A stretch of 64,000 nucleotides of DNA from Acetomicrobium hydrogeniformans (GCA_016841745.1 JAENYO010000002.1:310001-374000); one strand, 5' to 3'. Positions 24,826 to 33,934 are shown, counted from the first letter of the stretch. Numbers and translations are program-made. The notes: generated by a model not told the origin, from the letters alone.

Positions 24826-26028
24826 ATGAGATTGTCCACTATAAACGAACTTCTGGAACTTAATGAACTTGCCCGGCAGGACGGGCAGAAATACAGCAGG
24901 AGCAGGCCCTTTCTTCAGATTCTGCTGAAAGAACGGGGAAAACATTTCATCGGAATCGCAGGGCCCCGTGGTGCAGGAAAAACGGTTTTACTGAAACAGC
25001 TTGCTCTTGCGCGAGACAATTCCTTTTATATCTCCCTCGATACATTTCAGGATGGAGATCTCTTTGATCTGATCAGAAGATTGAACAGAGATCTTGGTTT
25101 CAACCTGTTTCTGCTGGACGAGATTCATTTTTACAGGGGATACGATGAACAGCTGAAAAAGATCTATGATTTCCTGAATGTTCGAATAATCTTTACAAGT
25201 TCGGCCTCCCTTTCAATTTTCCAGTCTTCCTATGACCTCTCCAGAAGGGTTCTGATAAAGAAACTGTATCCTTTTTCCTTCCGTGAATATGTATATTTCA
25301 GATCTGGAGAACTTCTGCCGGTTCTTTCCATAAAAAATGTTCTTGAAAAGAACGATCTTGTTCCATATTTGAGGTCAGGCTACCTCTTTGATGAATATCT
25401 GAGAGGAGGGGTTCTTCCCTTTGCTCTGGAAGAGCCGGATCCTCTTTCCCTTCTGAAGAACATTGTGAGAAAGGTAATATCCAGAGATATTCCCCTGATA
25501 GCAGGTATCAGGTTAGATGAAACAGACCTCCTTGAAAAAACTTTGTCCTTCATAGGCCGGTCATCAGTTGATGGTATAAACTATTCAAGCCTTTCGAAGA
25601 ATCTTGGTATAACGAAGTATAAGGCTGCTCAGTATATGGATCTTCTGGAAAAGGCCTTCATTATTCACCAGATCTTTCCAAAAGGGACGAATGTCCTGAA
25701 GGAACCAAAGGTCCTTATGGCCCTACCTTATCGACTGCTTTACAGGGATTGGGAGGACTGTCTAGGCGGAGTGAGGGAGGATTTTTTTGCAGGGATGATG
25801 ATATCTGCTGATATTCCTTTCCATTATCTGAAAAACAGACGAGGTGCCAAAACTCCGGATTATCTTGTTCCAGTAAACGGTGGCGATCTGATCATTGAAA
25901 TCGGAGGCAAGGGGAAGGGTTACAGTCAGTTTAAGGGAATAGAAGGTGTTAAAAAGCTTGTATTCAGTCACTCCAACGAACTTGAAGGACTCAAAAGACC
26001 CCTCTTCTGCCTGGGATATATGAACTGA
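24826..26028 (+). CDS. AAA ATPase with DUF4143-type C-terminus
   Basis: About 400 residues. Possible starts are a GTG at 24823, ATG at 24826 and TTG at 24832; AGGAA ends at 24822, so the TTG has the best spacing. Walker A is GPRGAGKTVLLKQLA (about 47-61) and Walker B is NLFLLDEIHFYRGYD (about 95-109), as in the AAA_14 family. The middle contains a winged-helix-like stretch (YSSLSKNLGITKYKAAQYM). The C-terminus has TPDYLVPVNGGDLIIEIGGKGKG, resembling the PD-(D/E)XK-like end of DUF4143 proteins. These are widespread in anaerobes and have no agreed role. It is monocistronic, next to a type A repeat. Confidence 0.85.
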   Translation: MRLSTINELLELNELARQDGQKYSRSRPFLQILLKERGKHFIGIAGPRGAGKTVLLKQLALARDNSFYISLDTFQDGDLFDLIRRLNRDLGFNLFLLDEIHFYRGYDEQLKKIYDFLNVRIIFTSSASLSIFQSSYDLSRRVLIKKLYPFSFREYVYFRSGELLPVLSIKNVLEKNDLVPYLRSGYLFDEYLRGGVLPFALEEPDPLSLLKNIVRKVISRDIPLIAGIRLDETDLLEKTLSFIGRSSVDGINYSSLSKNLGITKYKAAQYMDLLEKAFIIHQIFPKGTNVLKEPKVLMALPYRLLYRDWEDCLGGVREDFFAGMMISADIPFHYLKNRRGAKTPDYLVPVNGGDLIIEIGGKGKGYSQFKGIEGVKKLVFSHSNELEGLKRPLFCLGYMN

Positions 26029-26192
26029 ATTCCATTGTTCCCAGACCGACTAATATAGATTTCCCTGCTGAAGAGATACTTCGTAGACTCTTCTTCTTTG
26101 TTTCAGCATTCTGTCAAATAAGAATTGCAAGTTGTTTCCTCATTAAATTCATCCGCAGATGCCTGCGGTATCCCAAGTCGGAGGTGATACCA

Positions 26193-27746
26193 ATGATAAA
26201 GAAAAACAGAAGTTTATCTTTTCGATTGGCGGCGTTGGCTGTCCCGTTGCTCTTGATATGCCTTTTTATCAATTCCTCACAGGCATTTGCCACGGACTTC
26301 ATGCATGTTCCTGATGGGTCTGAACTTGAAGAGATCCTGGAGAAATTTGAGACCCTGGTTGAAAAGACCCGCCAGGAATTCGGTATACCGGGTATGGCAG
26401 TTGCCATCGCTCAGGGTGACGAGGTCATTTATTCAAAAGGTTTTGGTGTACGGAAGGCTGGAGGGGATAAACCCGTGAGTCCTGATACTGTATTCCAGAT
26501 AGGGTCTACCTCCAAGGCCTTTACTGCAGCCTTGGTCGCGACCCTTGTGGATGAGGGAGCCGTGGGATGGAAGGATACTGTAGTGACCCATCTCCCGGAA
26601 TTCGCCATGGCTGACCCCTGGGTGACCGGAGCTTTTCAGGTCCGGGACCTTATGGCCCAACACAGCGGAATGAAGCCCTACGCATGGGACATTATTTCCC
26701 TGTTCGGTTATGGCAGAGAATATATAGTACGGTCTACGGCGTATATCGAGCCTGTCTACAGTTTTCGGTCCGAGTTCTCCTATGTGAACAACCTGTGGTT
26801 GACGGCGGCTGCCCTGGTCGAGGAAAAGACGGGTAAAAGCTGGGAGCAGAATCTACAGGAGAGAATCCTGGATCCTCTAGGGATGAAGAACACCACTTAT
26901 TCGAAGAAAGCCCTGCTCAGTTCGCCCGAGGCGGTAAGCCCGCACATCTTCAAGAACGATGAGGTTGTCCCTCTCAAAGGGAGCTGGCCCTTTTTTGACT
27001 GGCCATACATTTACGGTCCTGCAGGTGGTATCAATTCGACGGTTCTGGACATGGCAAAGTGGGTTCGGTTTCAGCTTGGCGACGGCAGCTTCGAGGGAAA
27101 GAAGATCCTTTCTTCCCAAAACCTGGAATATCCCCACCATCCCCAGACTCCAATGGATCCAAAAGACTCCTACTGCATGGGCTGGGTCAAGTCGGATTAC
27201 AGGCCCTATCCTCTCATCTGGCACAATGGCGAGACAACAGGCTGCAAGACCCTTGTTATGCTAGTGCCGCAGCTTGAGTTGGGGATGGTCATTCTGTCCA
27301 ACCTTGGAACCCTTGCTCCCGAAGCATTGGGACGTTCCTTTGTTGATATGTACTGCGGAAATACTCCAGAGGAGGACTATCTTTTAAAGACCCTGGAGGG
27401 CTGGAACCTATCAAAGGAAAAAGCAGGTAAGAAGGAAGGGACTGAGCCTGCCTATGTGCCCGATGATTGTTCCATGTACGAGGGTCTGTACGAGAGTGAC
27501 TTCTTTGGAAAGGGCAGTATCCTTCTGGATAAAGGATTCCTCTGGCTGCAGGTTGGTCCCCTGGGCAGGCGTCTGAGACTTGATCCCTTGAAACAGGATC
27601 TCTTTGCCTGCGATGCGGAGGACTTGGGACTGGCCGGAATGGTGCGGTTCGAGCATACCTCTGAGGGACAGATCTCAGGTTTTAATATGACTGATGAAGA
27701 TGGAGACCCTGTAAGCCGTTTCGTAAGAAACAATACTGATCAATAA
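26193..27746 (+). CDS. Exported serine hydrolase of the beta-lactamase/transpeptidase superfamily
   Basis: 517 residues from the ATG at 26193, six bases after GGAGGTG. A signal peptide (cleavage near SQAFA) is followed by a PF00144 domain. S105-T-S-K108 (FQIGSTSKAF) is the nucleophile motif, YVNN is the second motif and HNGETTG the third. A C-terminal extension from about 410 (SMYEGLYESDFFGKGSILL) resembles the DUF3471-type lipocalin-like tail. Such proteins hydrolyse or transfer D-amino-acid peptides or esters in the periplasm. A second paralogous gene follows 96 bases downstream in the same direction, suggesting co-expression. The substrate is not known, and resistance to beta-lactams cannot be inferred. 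Confidence 0.88.
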   Translation: MIKKNRSLSFRLAALAVPLLLICLFINSSQAFATDFMHVPDGSELEEILEKFETLVEKTRQEFGIPGMAVAIAQGDEVIYSKGFGVRKAGGDKPVSPDTVFQIGSTSKAFTAALVATLVDEGAVGWKDTVVTHLPEFAMADPWVTGAFQVRDLMAQHSGMKPYAWDIISLFGYGREYIVRSTAYIEPVYSFRSEFSYVNNLWLTAAALVEEKTGKSWEQNLQERILDPLGMKNTTYSKKALLSSPEAVSPHIFKNDEVVPLKGSWPFFDWPYIYGPAGGINSTVLDMAKWVRFQLGDGSFEGKKILSSQNLEYPHHPQTPMDPKDSYCMGWVKSDYRPYPLIWHNGETTGCKTLVMLVPQLELGMVILSNLGTLAPEALGRSFVDMYCGNTPEEDYLLKTLEGWNLSKEKAGKKEGTEPAYVPDDCSMYEGLYESDFFGKGSILLDKGFLWLQVGPLGRRLRLDPLKQDLFACDAEDLGLAGMVRFEHTSEGQISGFNMTDEDGDPVSRFVRNNTDQ

Positions 27747-27842
27747 AGCTAAGGCAATGTATTGTACGCAAGTTCCACAACAGAGTCCCATGGTCTAAGG
27801 TATTTGGTAGAGGTTGCCGGTTCAATGTGAAGGAGTGAAACT

Positions 27843-29864
27843 ATGCGGAATTTCAACAGATATGTTGTTCTTGTTCCAGTTCTTATTGCGCTTCTGTTTA
27901 TGCCACCATGGTACGGTGAGGCCCTGGAATTCGGGGGGAATTATCCTCAAACTATCTCCACGGCCCGGGAGGTTCTCTGGAAGGCCATATCATCAGGAGT
28001 GAACTCCGCCACAGTTGCTGTAATGGATGGAGGGAATATCGTCTATTCAGAGTGTTTCGGTCCGGCTGACCGGGTAGAGAACAGACTGGTGGATGCCAAT
28101 ACCCGTTTCAACATAGGTTCCACGAGCAAAATGTTCGTTGCAGTCGGGATTTTGCTGCTTGTTGACGAAGGCAAGCTCGATCTCGACGATCCGGTGGTAA
28201 AACATATTCCGGAATTTACCATGCCTGACGAGCGCTACAGGGATATAACAGTTAGAATGCTCTTCAACCACTCGTCCGGTTTACCGGGAACAACATTCCT
28301 GTTCGGTGAAGATCCGGGCAGGGATCTCTATATGCTTCTCCTGGATAATCTCAAGGAGACTTATCTGAAGCATGATCCCGGAGCCATGAGCATTTACTGC
28401 AATGACGGTTTTACCCTTGCGGAAATGATCGTGGAACGCCTTTCGGGACAAAAATATATGGACTTTCTCGCGGAAAAGATTTTCAAGCCTCTGGGAATGA
28501 AGAATACGGGGCCCAGTATAGGTGAAATGGGCGGAAATGTTGCGGAGTACTATGATCCCGGGAATGGAAAGAAATATCCCCTGGAAACGGTGCTGGTCCA
28601 TGCTGCAGGAGGGCTCTCCTCAACACCGGAGGACCTCTGCCGTTTCGGTGACAGTATGGCTCCAGGCGGGAATAATATTCTTTCCAGGGTTTCCCTGGAA
28701 GAATTACTGAAAGAACAGCCTACAACTTCGGTGGGTTGGTTCAAGGGGGATGCCCTTTATAATTCATTCGGTTGGGAACATGCATGGTTGCCTTATTACA
28801 GGGACAGAGGATACCAGGTCCTGGGTAAGGGAGGTAATACGGTGTATTATTCCACCGGATTACAGATACTGCCGTCTGAGAGAATCGCTGTTGCTGTAAT
28901 AATTTCAGGGCAGGCCAGCGGAGAAGGTCTGACCAGTCCCATTCTGGATGCCCTTATGGAGGATAAGGGACTTTTTGACAGGGAAGCACAGGTAGTTGCA
29001 AAACCGGTGAAGCCTCAATCTATTCCCCCCGAGATGTTTCCCTTTGCGGGCTATTATGCCGATGATATGACAGCTGTGCAGTTTGTCTTTGATCAGGAGA
29101 AGCAGACCCTTAACATCTATCCCATACTGCCCTGCCCTGCTGAAGGGAATGGAGAGAGGGTACCTGCGCTGGTTTTGACCTATAACAACGGCTATTTCCA
29201 CAACTTTGAGAGAAAGATGCGCTGCTATTTTCTCAAGGAAAAGGGAAATACCTTTCTTGTAGTAGAGAAGATCCCTGTCTATGGCAGCGATGTCTGGATC
29301 TTTCAGAAACTTGAAGAGATCCAAGACCCAGTGAAACTTTCAGTTGAAATGGATGGAGCCACCTGGCTCGCGAGAAATATGCCTGCCCTGACTATGGTAG
29401 ATGAGGATCCTTTTCTGGTCAGATCTTCTTTGAACCCTGACATCCCGGGATATCTTTCCTTTTGCGGAGTGATGAAGATAGATGAGCCTGCCTACGCAAG
29501 CATTGCAGCGACAGCCTTCCGCGATCAAAGAGATCTGCGACTTTTCCGTAAAAACGGAGAGATCCGTGTGAGGACGGGGCTGTTTGTCTTCTCAGAGGAG
29601 AATGTGGCGGCAACAGTCAAAGACGGTAAGAACAGAATCATCATCGGTGCTGAGGGAGAGAATGAATGGATGAGGGTGTTGTCTAAATCTATTCTTTCAT
29701 TCGAAAAACCGCAGAATGGGCGGGTTCTGGTAATGACGGCCCGGAAAGGCGTACCAATGCTTTTCGACAGCGATGTTGATAGCGGAGAAATATACGCGCC
29801 CGCGGGCAGCTTTGTCTTCCTCGCCGGGTTTCCGGGGGATGTTTTCGAGGTAACGGCGCGGTAA
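27843..29864 (+). CDS. Exported serine hydrolase of the beta-lactamase/transpeptidase superfamily, longer paralogue
   Basis: 673 residues; AAGGAG precedes the ATG by eight bases. A signal peptide (cleavage near YGEA) leads into a PF00144 domain with S93-T-S-K96 (FNIGSTSKMF), YCNDGF and a GKGGNT block at the third motif position. From about residue 390 a long C-terminal region (PEMFPFAGYYADDMTA onward) forms beta-rich domains, more than in the upstream paralogue. The genes share order and spacing but differ much in the C-terminal half, so they likely act on different substrates. Location is periplasmic or surface. Confidence 0.85.
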   Translation: MRNFNRYVVLVPVLIALLFMPPWYGEALEFGGNYPQTISTAREVLWKAISSGVNSATVAVMDGGNIVYSECFGPADRVENRLVDANTRFNIGSTSKMFVAVGILLLVDEGKLDLDDPVVKHIPEFTMPDERYRDITVRMLFNHSSGLPGTTFLFGEDPGRDLYMLLLDNLKETYLKHDPGAMSIYCNDGFTLAEMIVERLSGQKYMDFLAEKIFKPLGMKNTGPSIGEMGGNVAEYYDPGNGKKYPLETVLVHAAGGLSSTPEDLCRFGDSMAPGGNNILSRVSLEELLKEQPTTSVGWFKGDALYNSFGWEHAWLPYYRDRGYQVLGKGGNTVYYSTGLQILPSERIAVAVIISGQASGEGLTSPILDALMEDKGLFDREAQVVAKPVKPQSIPPEMFPFAGYYADDMTAVQFVFDQEKQTLNIYPILPCPAEGNGERVPALVLTYNNGYFHNFERKMRCYFLKEKGNTFLVVEKIPVYGSDVWIFQKLEEIQDPVKLSVEMDGATWLARNMPALTMVDEDPFLVRSSLNPDIPGYLSFCGVMKIDEPAYASIAATAFRDQRDLRLFRKNGEIRVRTGLFVFSEENVAATVKDGKNRIIIGAEGENEWMRVLSKSILSFEKPQNGRVLVMTARKGVPMLFDSDVDSGEIYAPAGSFVFLAGFPGDVFEVTAR

Positions 29865-29933
29865 AATGGTTTGAAAGAAACCTGGGTGCATCTTTGCCGA
29901 ATGTATAGGGCGGTATAATGCCTCCCCATCTCT

Positions 29934-29991
29934 TTTTATTGACATTTTCAATAATGGGATCAGACCTTGATTTTAACCGTATGTATGCAAT
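29934..29991 (+). repeat. Type A dispersed repeat, copy 3
   Basis: TTTTTATTGACATTTTCAAT then AATGGGATCAGACCTTGATT then TTAACCGTATGTATGCAAT. It begins 70 bases after the serine hydrolase stop and is followed 45 bases later by a relic of the patatin gene. Confidence 0.92.
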
Positions 29992-30035
29992 AACAGTTGT
30001 ACTTTCCGTTTTTAGAGTATGCTTCTTTGTAATTG

Positions 30036-30134
30036 CTGCAGACAGAGCAAGCAGATATTCTCATAGAACCGGATCTCTCATCTTTCAATTTGGTGGATAT
30101 CGACCAGGTGGATGATCTAATCAAAAAGGGCTAA
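30036..30134 (+). pseudogene. Relic of the 3' end of the patatin-like gene
   Basis: CTGCAGACAGAGCAAGCAGA and the next 80 bases match 37971-38070 at about 90 percent. In frame it reads LQTEQADILIEPDLSSF, then NLVDIDQVDDLIKKG and a TAA at 30132-30134. Only the last about 33 codons are present. The DNA between the type A repeat and this relic does not match the gene. Confidence 0.85.
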
Positions 30135-30247
30135 CAGGAGGCAAAGAAAGCATTGTATAAAAACAGTGATACTGAAGGGCAATTCTGACCTCCTGCAATA
30201 GCCGGTTTTTAAATTCTTCAGTTCCCGATAACTCCAGGTTTTAAATC

Positions 30248-30278
30248 AGGCCCGGAACAACTCAGTTACCCTGGGCCT
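30248..30278. terminator. Weak stem-loop
   Basis: Six-base arms AGGCCC and GGGCCT around an 18-base loop, then CTCTTATT. It could terminate transcription from the serine hydrolase genes 380 bases upstream. The call is weak. Confidence 0.35.
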
Positions 30279-30377
30279 CTTATTCAATTCTTTATTTCTG
30301 TGAATTGACTATGCTTACTATGCTTTGTTACCATACATCTTGTAACGTGGGCATATCCACTATAGGAGGCGGTTATT

Positions 30378-31325
30378 TTGATGCAACAAAGAAAGGCAGT
30401 TTATTTCTTCTGTATTGACTCCATGGACCACGTGGGGGGCAACGTCCTTTCTGCAGTTTCAGAAAATCATCCCATGGAAGAGACAGATATCGTTGTAGAT
30501 GGGGAAACAGTGCTGAAATATGAAGACGAGAAAGGGAATAGCTTCTTTTTTGTCTCGACCCGCAAGCCTGTCAGCCATGACTACGTTCACTACCTGCCGA
30601 TCCTTAACCGTCACTTTTCAAACTTCGACGTGGCCGGAATCGTTACATGGCATGAGGGCCAGAATGCTCCTGACGCCATCCTGACCGTACATACCACCGG
30701 AGATGTGGACTCGGGCAATTTCGGTCCGGCTTCACCCGAGTATATGAGAAATATCCTTCTCTCAATGGAAAGGAACAGGATAGAAGCGGGGCTGGATAAT
30801 TATAGTGTCACCACGGAAGCAACTCACTGGTCCGGGATGGTCTATGAAGGAGGCACCCCGGCAATGATATCCCAGTATCCCGTAACCATGCTCGACATAG
30901 AGATCGGAAGTACTCCTGTTTGCTGGTCCAATAAAAAAGCAGCAGGAGTGCTTGCTCGATCCCTGACCTTCGTTTTTGAGAGCGACGGGCTCAGGGTCAG
31001 GAACCTGTTATGTGCCGGAGGGGTCCATTTTGAAACAGGCTTTGCAAGTGCAGTCTTCACTACATGGGGTGATTCCGCTTTCGGGATCTCCCACATCCTT
31101 GCCAACCAGTGGCTCGTTACGGGGGGTTATGACAGGGAAGATGGGTTGTCGAGACTGAGGGCCTGTGTAAGCAGCATCCATGGAGGAATAGAAGGGATTG
31201 CCTTCCACGACAACCTCAAGGGAGTCTATAAAGATCAGCTGCGTACTCTGGCTGAAGAACTGGGAATTCCTGTTTTCAAGCACAAAAAATTGCGGAAACC
31301 GGACAGTATTTCCTGGCGCAACTGA
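30378..31325 (+). CDS. DTD2/GEK1-type D-aminoacyl-tRNA deacylase (PF04414-like)
   Basis: 315 residues. AGGAGG lies eight bases before the TTG at 30378 and eleven before an ATG at 30381; the relic at 14108 keeps the TTG but not the ATG, so TTG is preferred. Family marks are ILTVHTTGDV, TTEATHWSGMVYEGG, PVTMLDIEIGSTPVCW and LLCAGGVHFETGFASAVF, the His-containing motifs of archaeal DtdA and plant GEK1. The family frees tRNA from D-amino acids and, in plants, from aldehyde-modified aminoacyl adducts. Bacteria generally use the unrelated DTD1, so this gene may have come by transfer. It appears monocistronic. Confidence 0.8.
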   Translation: MMQQRKAVYFFCIDSMDHVGGNVLSAVSENHPMEETDIVVDGETVLKYEDEKGNSFFFVSTRKPVSHDYVHYLPILNRHFSNFDVAGIVTWHEGQNAPDAILTVHTTGDVDSGNFGPASPEYMRNILLSMERNRIEAGLDNYSVTTEATHWSGMVYEGGTPAMISQYPVTMLDIEIGSTPVCWSNKKAAGVLARSLTFVFESDGLRVRNLLCAGGVHFETGFASAVFTTWGDSAFGISHILANQWLVTGGYDREDGLSRLRACVSSIHGGIEGIAFHDNLKGVYKDQLRTLAEELGIPVFKHKKLRKPDSISWRN

Positions 31326-31363
31326 GAATAAGGGTTTATATCCGCAAATGCCGCAGCGGCCAA

Positions 31364-31396
31364 GGGCAAGCCTTGTACGAGCAGTTTGCTCAGTAA
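31364..31396 (+). repeat. Type B dispersed repeat, short degenerate copy
   Basis: GGGCAAGCCTTGTACGAGCA then GTTTGCTCAGTAA. Only the head is recognisable. It lies in the spacer between convergent genes. Confidence 0.5.
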
Positions 31397-31463
31397 AAAT
31401 TATATCCTTTGCAGGGACGTAATCCTTCTGGTCTTTGTGCTATGTTTCCCGAAAATAAAGCAG

Positions 31464-31817
31464 CTATTCCGGGGATATGGGACGGTTATTCTTTCCCCAC
31501 TCGCACATCTGTTCCATAAGAGGAATAAGAGAAAGTCCTTTGGAAGTCAGGGAATATTCAACCTTAGGAGGGACTTGGGGATATTCCTGTCTTGACACAA
31601 GTCCGCATGATTCCATTTCTTTCAATGCTGAACTCAAAACTTTGTAGGAGATCCTTCCCATCATTCGATGCAGTTCATTGAACCTCATCACATTTCCGTT
31701 CTGGGCAATGCAATACAGGATAATCATCTTATGTTTTCCGCCTATAAGGGAGAGTGTATAGCCAAAGCCGGTGTCATGTATCGAAGCCCCTGAGGGTATA
31801 CAGTCTTTATTTACCAT
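31464..31817 (-). CDS. HxlR-family winged-helix transcriptional regulator
   Basis: 117 residues with GGAGGTG before the ATG. The HxlR pattern is present: a Cys near the N-terminus (C6, possible redox or thiol sensor), LIGGKHKMIILYCIAQNG, MRFNELHRMMGRISYKVLSS recognition helix and the beta-hairpin wing ending VEYSLTSKG. HxlR regulators respond to thiol stress, aldehydes or metabolites and usually control an adjacent gene. The divergent dihydrodipicolinate-reductase-like gene at 31990 is about 170 bases away and is the obvious candidate target. No clear palindromic operator was seen between them. Confidence 0.88.
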   Translation of the reverse strand: MVNKDCIPSGASIHDTGFGYTLSLIGGKHKMIILYCIAQNGNVMRFNELHRMMGRISYKVLSSALKEMESCGLVSRQEYPQVPPKVEYSLTSKGLSLIPLMEQMCEWGKNNRPISPE

Positions 31818-31989
31818 TGAACACTCACCTCCTGGTAAGTATCTAACAATAAAGTGCGTTCTTGAAAGGATTTCCCTATCTGTGTAAGCTGTATTTAAAA
31901 TAAACGAAGCCGGATATATGTCAAGTTATGTCTGCTTCAGTTACATATCCATTCATATGACACGCTAAATAAACAGGGAGGGATAAGCT

Positions 31990-32784
31990 ATGATAAAAGT
32001 TTTTGTAGCAGGATCATCGGGTAATGTGGGCAGCACTATTGTCAGGACCATACAGAAAACAGAAGGTTTTGAACTTGTAGGAGGCTGGTGTAAAGATGCT
32101 GGCCAGGATCTGGGAACCCTTGCCGGCATAGAACCACTTGGACTTCTTGTCGCAACCAGCCTGGAAGAAGGGCTTGGTGAATCGAAGCCTGATGTGGTGA
32201 TCGACTTTACTGCCACAACTGTCCTGGAGGGCAGTTTGAAAACCTATCTTAAGCATGAACTTAATGTGGTGATTGGAACTACTGGTCTTACGGATGAACA
32301 GATCGAACCATTCAAAAAAGAAGTAGAGGTAAAAGGTCTCAGGTGGGCTATTGTCCCTAATTTCGGTCTTGGAATCAGCCTGGTCTCTGAATTTATCAAA
32401 AAGGCAAGACAGTTCTATCCCTTTGTTACCATAACAGACCAGCATCCTAACACAATGGCTAATGCTCCCAGTGGAACTGCTGGAGCTCTTGCGGATGTTG
32501 CTTCCGCTGGCGATATGGGTGAAGTAGCAAGTACAGAGAGCTATCCTGGAGTTCTCGGTGGAAAGATATCCAATGTGCAGGTCTTTTCTCAACGTCTTCC
32601 GTGGCCTGGTCCATATTCTGGACACGAGATCACCCTTGCACGTCAGGACGAGATAATCAAGATCTCGGTACAGGACCATACAAGCGATATTTACATGGAT
32701 GGTGTATTTCTTACTGCCAGGAAGATTTCTGAATTTCCTGCAGGTTCTCTCATCAGAAGTCTTGCAGAGGTCATGAACAAATAA
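31990..32784 (+). CDS. Dihydrodipicolinate-reductase-like oxidoreductase without the catalytic Lys
   Basis: 264 residues; GGAGGGATAAGCT precedes the ATG. It has an N-terminal Rossmann domain (VFVAGSSGNVG, residues 5-14), the DVVIDFTATT and VVIGTTGLTDEQ loops and a C-terminal DapB domain with NAPSGTA. At the active site the proton donors of DapB are H-x-x-x-K-x-D; here they are H152, M156 and N158 (QHPNTMANAPSGTA). The missing Lys and Asp make true dihydrodipicolinate reductase activity unlikely and point to a different substrate. A paralogue with the same changes lies at 39381. A divergent HxlR regulator may control the gene. A terminator follows. Confidence 0.85.
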   Translation: MIKVFVAGSSGNVGSTIVRTIQKTEGFELVGGWCKDAGQDLGTLAGIEPLGLLVATSLEEGLGESKPDVVIDFTATTVLEGSLKTYLKHELNVVIGTTGLTDEQIEPFKKEVEVKGLRWAIVPNFGLGISLVSEFIKKARQFYPFVTITDQHPNTMANAPSGTAGALADVASAGDMGEVASTESYPGVLGGKISNVQVFSQRLPWPGPYSGHEITLARQDEIIKISVQDHTSDIYMDGVFLTARKISEFPAGSLIRSLAEVMNK

Positions 32785-32849
32785 ACAAATTCTACCTTAA
32801 TATAGCGCGAAATCCCGTTTAAGGGTAATTCACTGTCAGTTATAAGAAG

Positions 32850-32885
32850 TAAAAAGTCACCTTAAAATTCGCAGGTGGCTTTTTA
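32850..32885 (+). terminator. Terminator after the 31990 gene
   Basis: Arms TAAAAAGTCACC and GGTGGCTTTTTA (one mismatch), T-rich on the plus strand and A-rich before, so possibly usable by the convergent gene at 32937 as well. Confidence 0.8.
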
Positions 32886-32936
32886 CGATTTCCCAGGCGA
32901 TTTCACAAGCCCGAGCAATTATTATTTTAGAGAAGG

Positions 32937-33767
32937 TTATCTTATCTCAAATTCAATTACGCCGAGTTTGCCGAAATCGGCCTTATACAGTCCGGGCTTA
33001 CCGGGGATCATGTTTCCCAGGGCACCGGTAAGGAGAACGTCTCCGGGTTTTATTGTCCAACCTTTGGATACCATGGTATCTACCAGCCACATTACTGCTT
33101 CCCATTGTGATCCCATGGCATCGGAACCCTTTCCTTCGTTGACGGTTTCCCCATTTCTTGTGAGGACTACATTAACTGCATCAAGATCCATTGCCTTGTT
33201 CTTTTTATTTCCCACGATGAACTGGGTAGCCGAGACATTGGCCGCGATGAGGTCTACTCCCTTAAGGGCTTTAAGATCGGCGAAGTTAAGATCGGGCAGT
33301 TCAATGGCGGGAAGAACTGCTCCGATGTGGCTTTTAAGATCCTCCACGTAGCATATCCTTTGGTTTATTGCCCTTTTAACGTAGAAGGCGATCTCGGTCT
33401 CTATCATGGGTCTGGCGAATGCTTCTGAAAGTATAAGAGGCGAGCCTGATTTTTTGCCCGAACGGTAGAGGACTCCTGCAACCGATTCACTGACCCTGAA
33501 TTTTTCCCGGGCTCCCGGAGTGGTAAGCCCTGCCTTGTAACCCGCAATCGAATCGCCATCCAGGCGCATTGTTACATATTTTTTCTGAATCTCGTAGGCC
33601 TGAGAGATATCAAGCCTGGAATCGGTTTGTGAAAGAAGTGGAAGAAGTTCATTATTCATGTGTGCCTCTACAAGGAGCCGTGCCATATCATCGGTGGAAG
33701 ACCATGCCGTGACCGAAAGCATTACCATGAGGAGAAGAGCCATTACGGGGATATATCTTTTTCTCAT
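32937..33767 (-). CDS. Exported 2-keto-4-pentenoate hydratase-like protein (FAH superfamily)
   Basis: 276 residues from MRKRYIPVM; GGAGG lies eight bases upstream, and an in-frame ATG at 33782 precedes that site. A signal peptide (MALLLMVMLSVTAWSS) is present. The mature part fits MhpD/4-oxalocrotonate-decarboxylase-like enzymes: ISQAYEIQKKYV near the N-terminus, YKAGLTTPGAREKF, the Glu-rich metal site RPMIETEIAFYV, then LPAIELPDLNF and GDVLLTGALGNMIP. Relatives are cytoplasmic enzymes of meta-cleavage pathways, so secretion is unusual. Metal ligands are retained, suggesting it is active in the periplasm. It is monocistronic. Confidence 0.85.
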   Translation of the reverse strand: MRKRYIPVMALLLMVMLSVTAWSSTDDMARLLVEAHMNNELLPLLSQTDSRLDISQAYEIQKKYVTMRLDGDSIAGYKAGLTTPGAREKFRVSESVAGVLYRSGKKSGSPLILSEAFARPMIETEIAFYVKRAINQRICYVEDLKSHIGAVLPAIELPDLNFADLKALKGVDLIAANVSATQFIVGNKKNKAMDLDAVNVVLTRNGETVNEGKGSDAMGSQWEAVMWLVDTMVSKGWTIKPGDVLLTGALGNMIPGKPGLYKADFGKLGVIEFEIR

Positions 33768-33934
33768 TTTTTCAACCTCCATTAAAATGATCTACATGAA
33801 CACGCTACCTTAATATAGTATCACCATGAAGAACAAGCAACAACGGGATATATGATCCAGATCACGACAATGGGGTCTACTATTGAAATCATTGATAAGG
33901 GAAGCCCCAAAAGCTCTGAAAAAGATATAAGATA

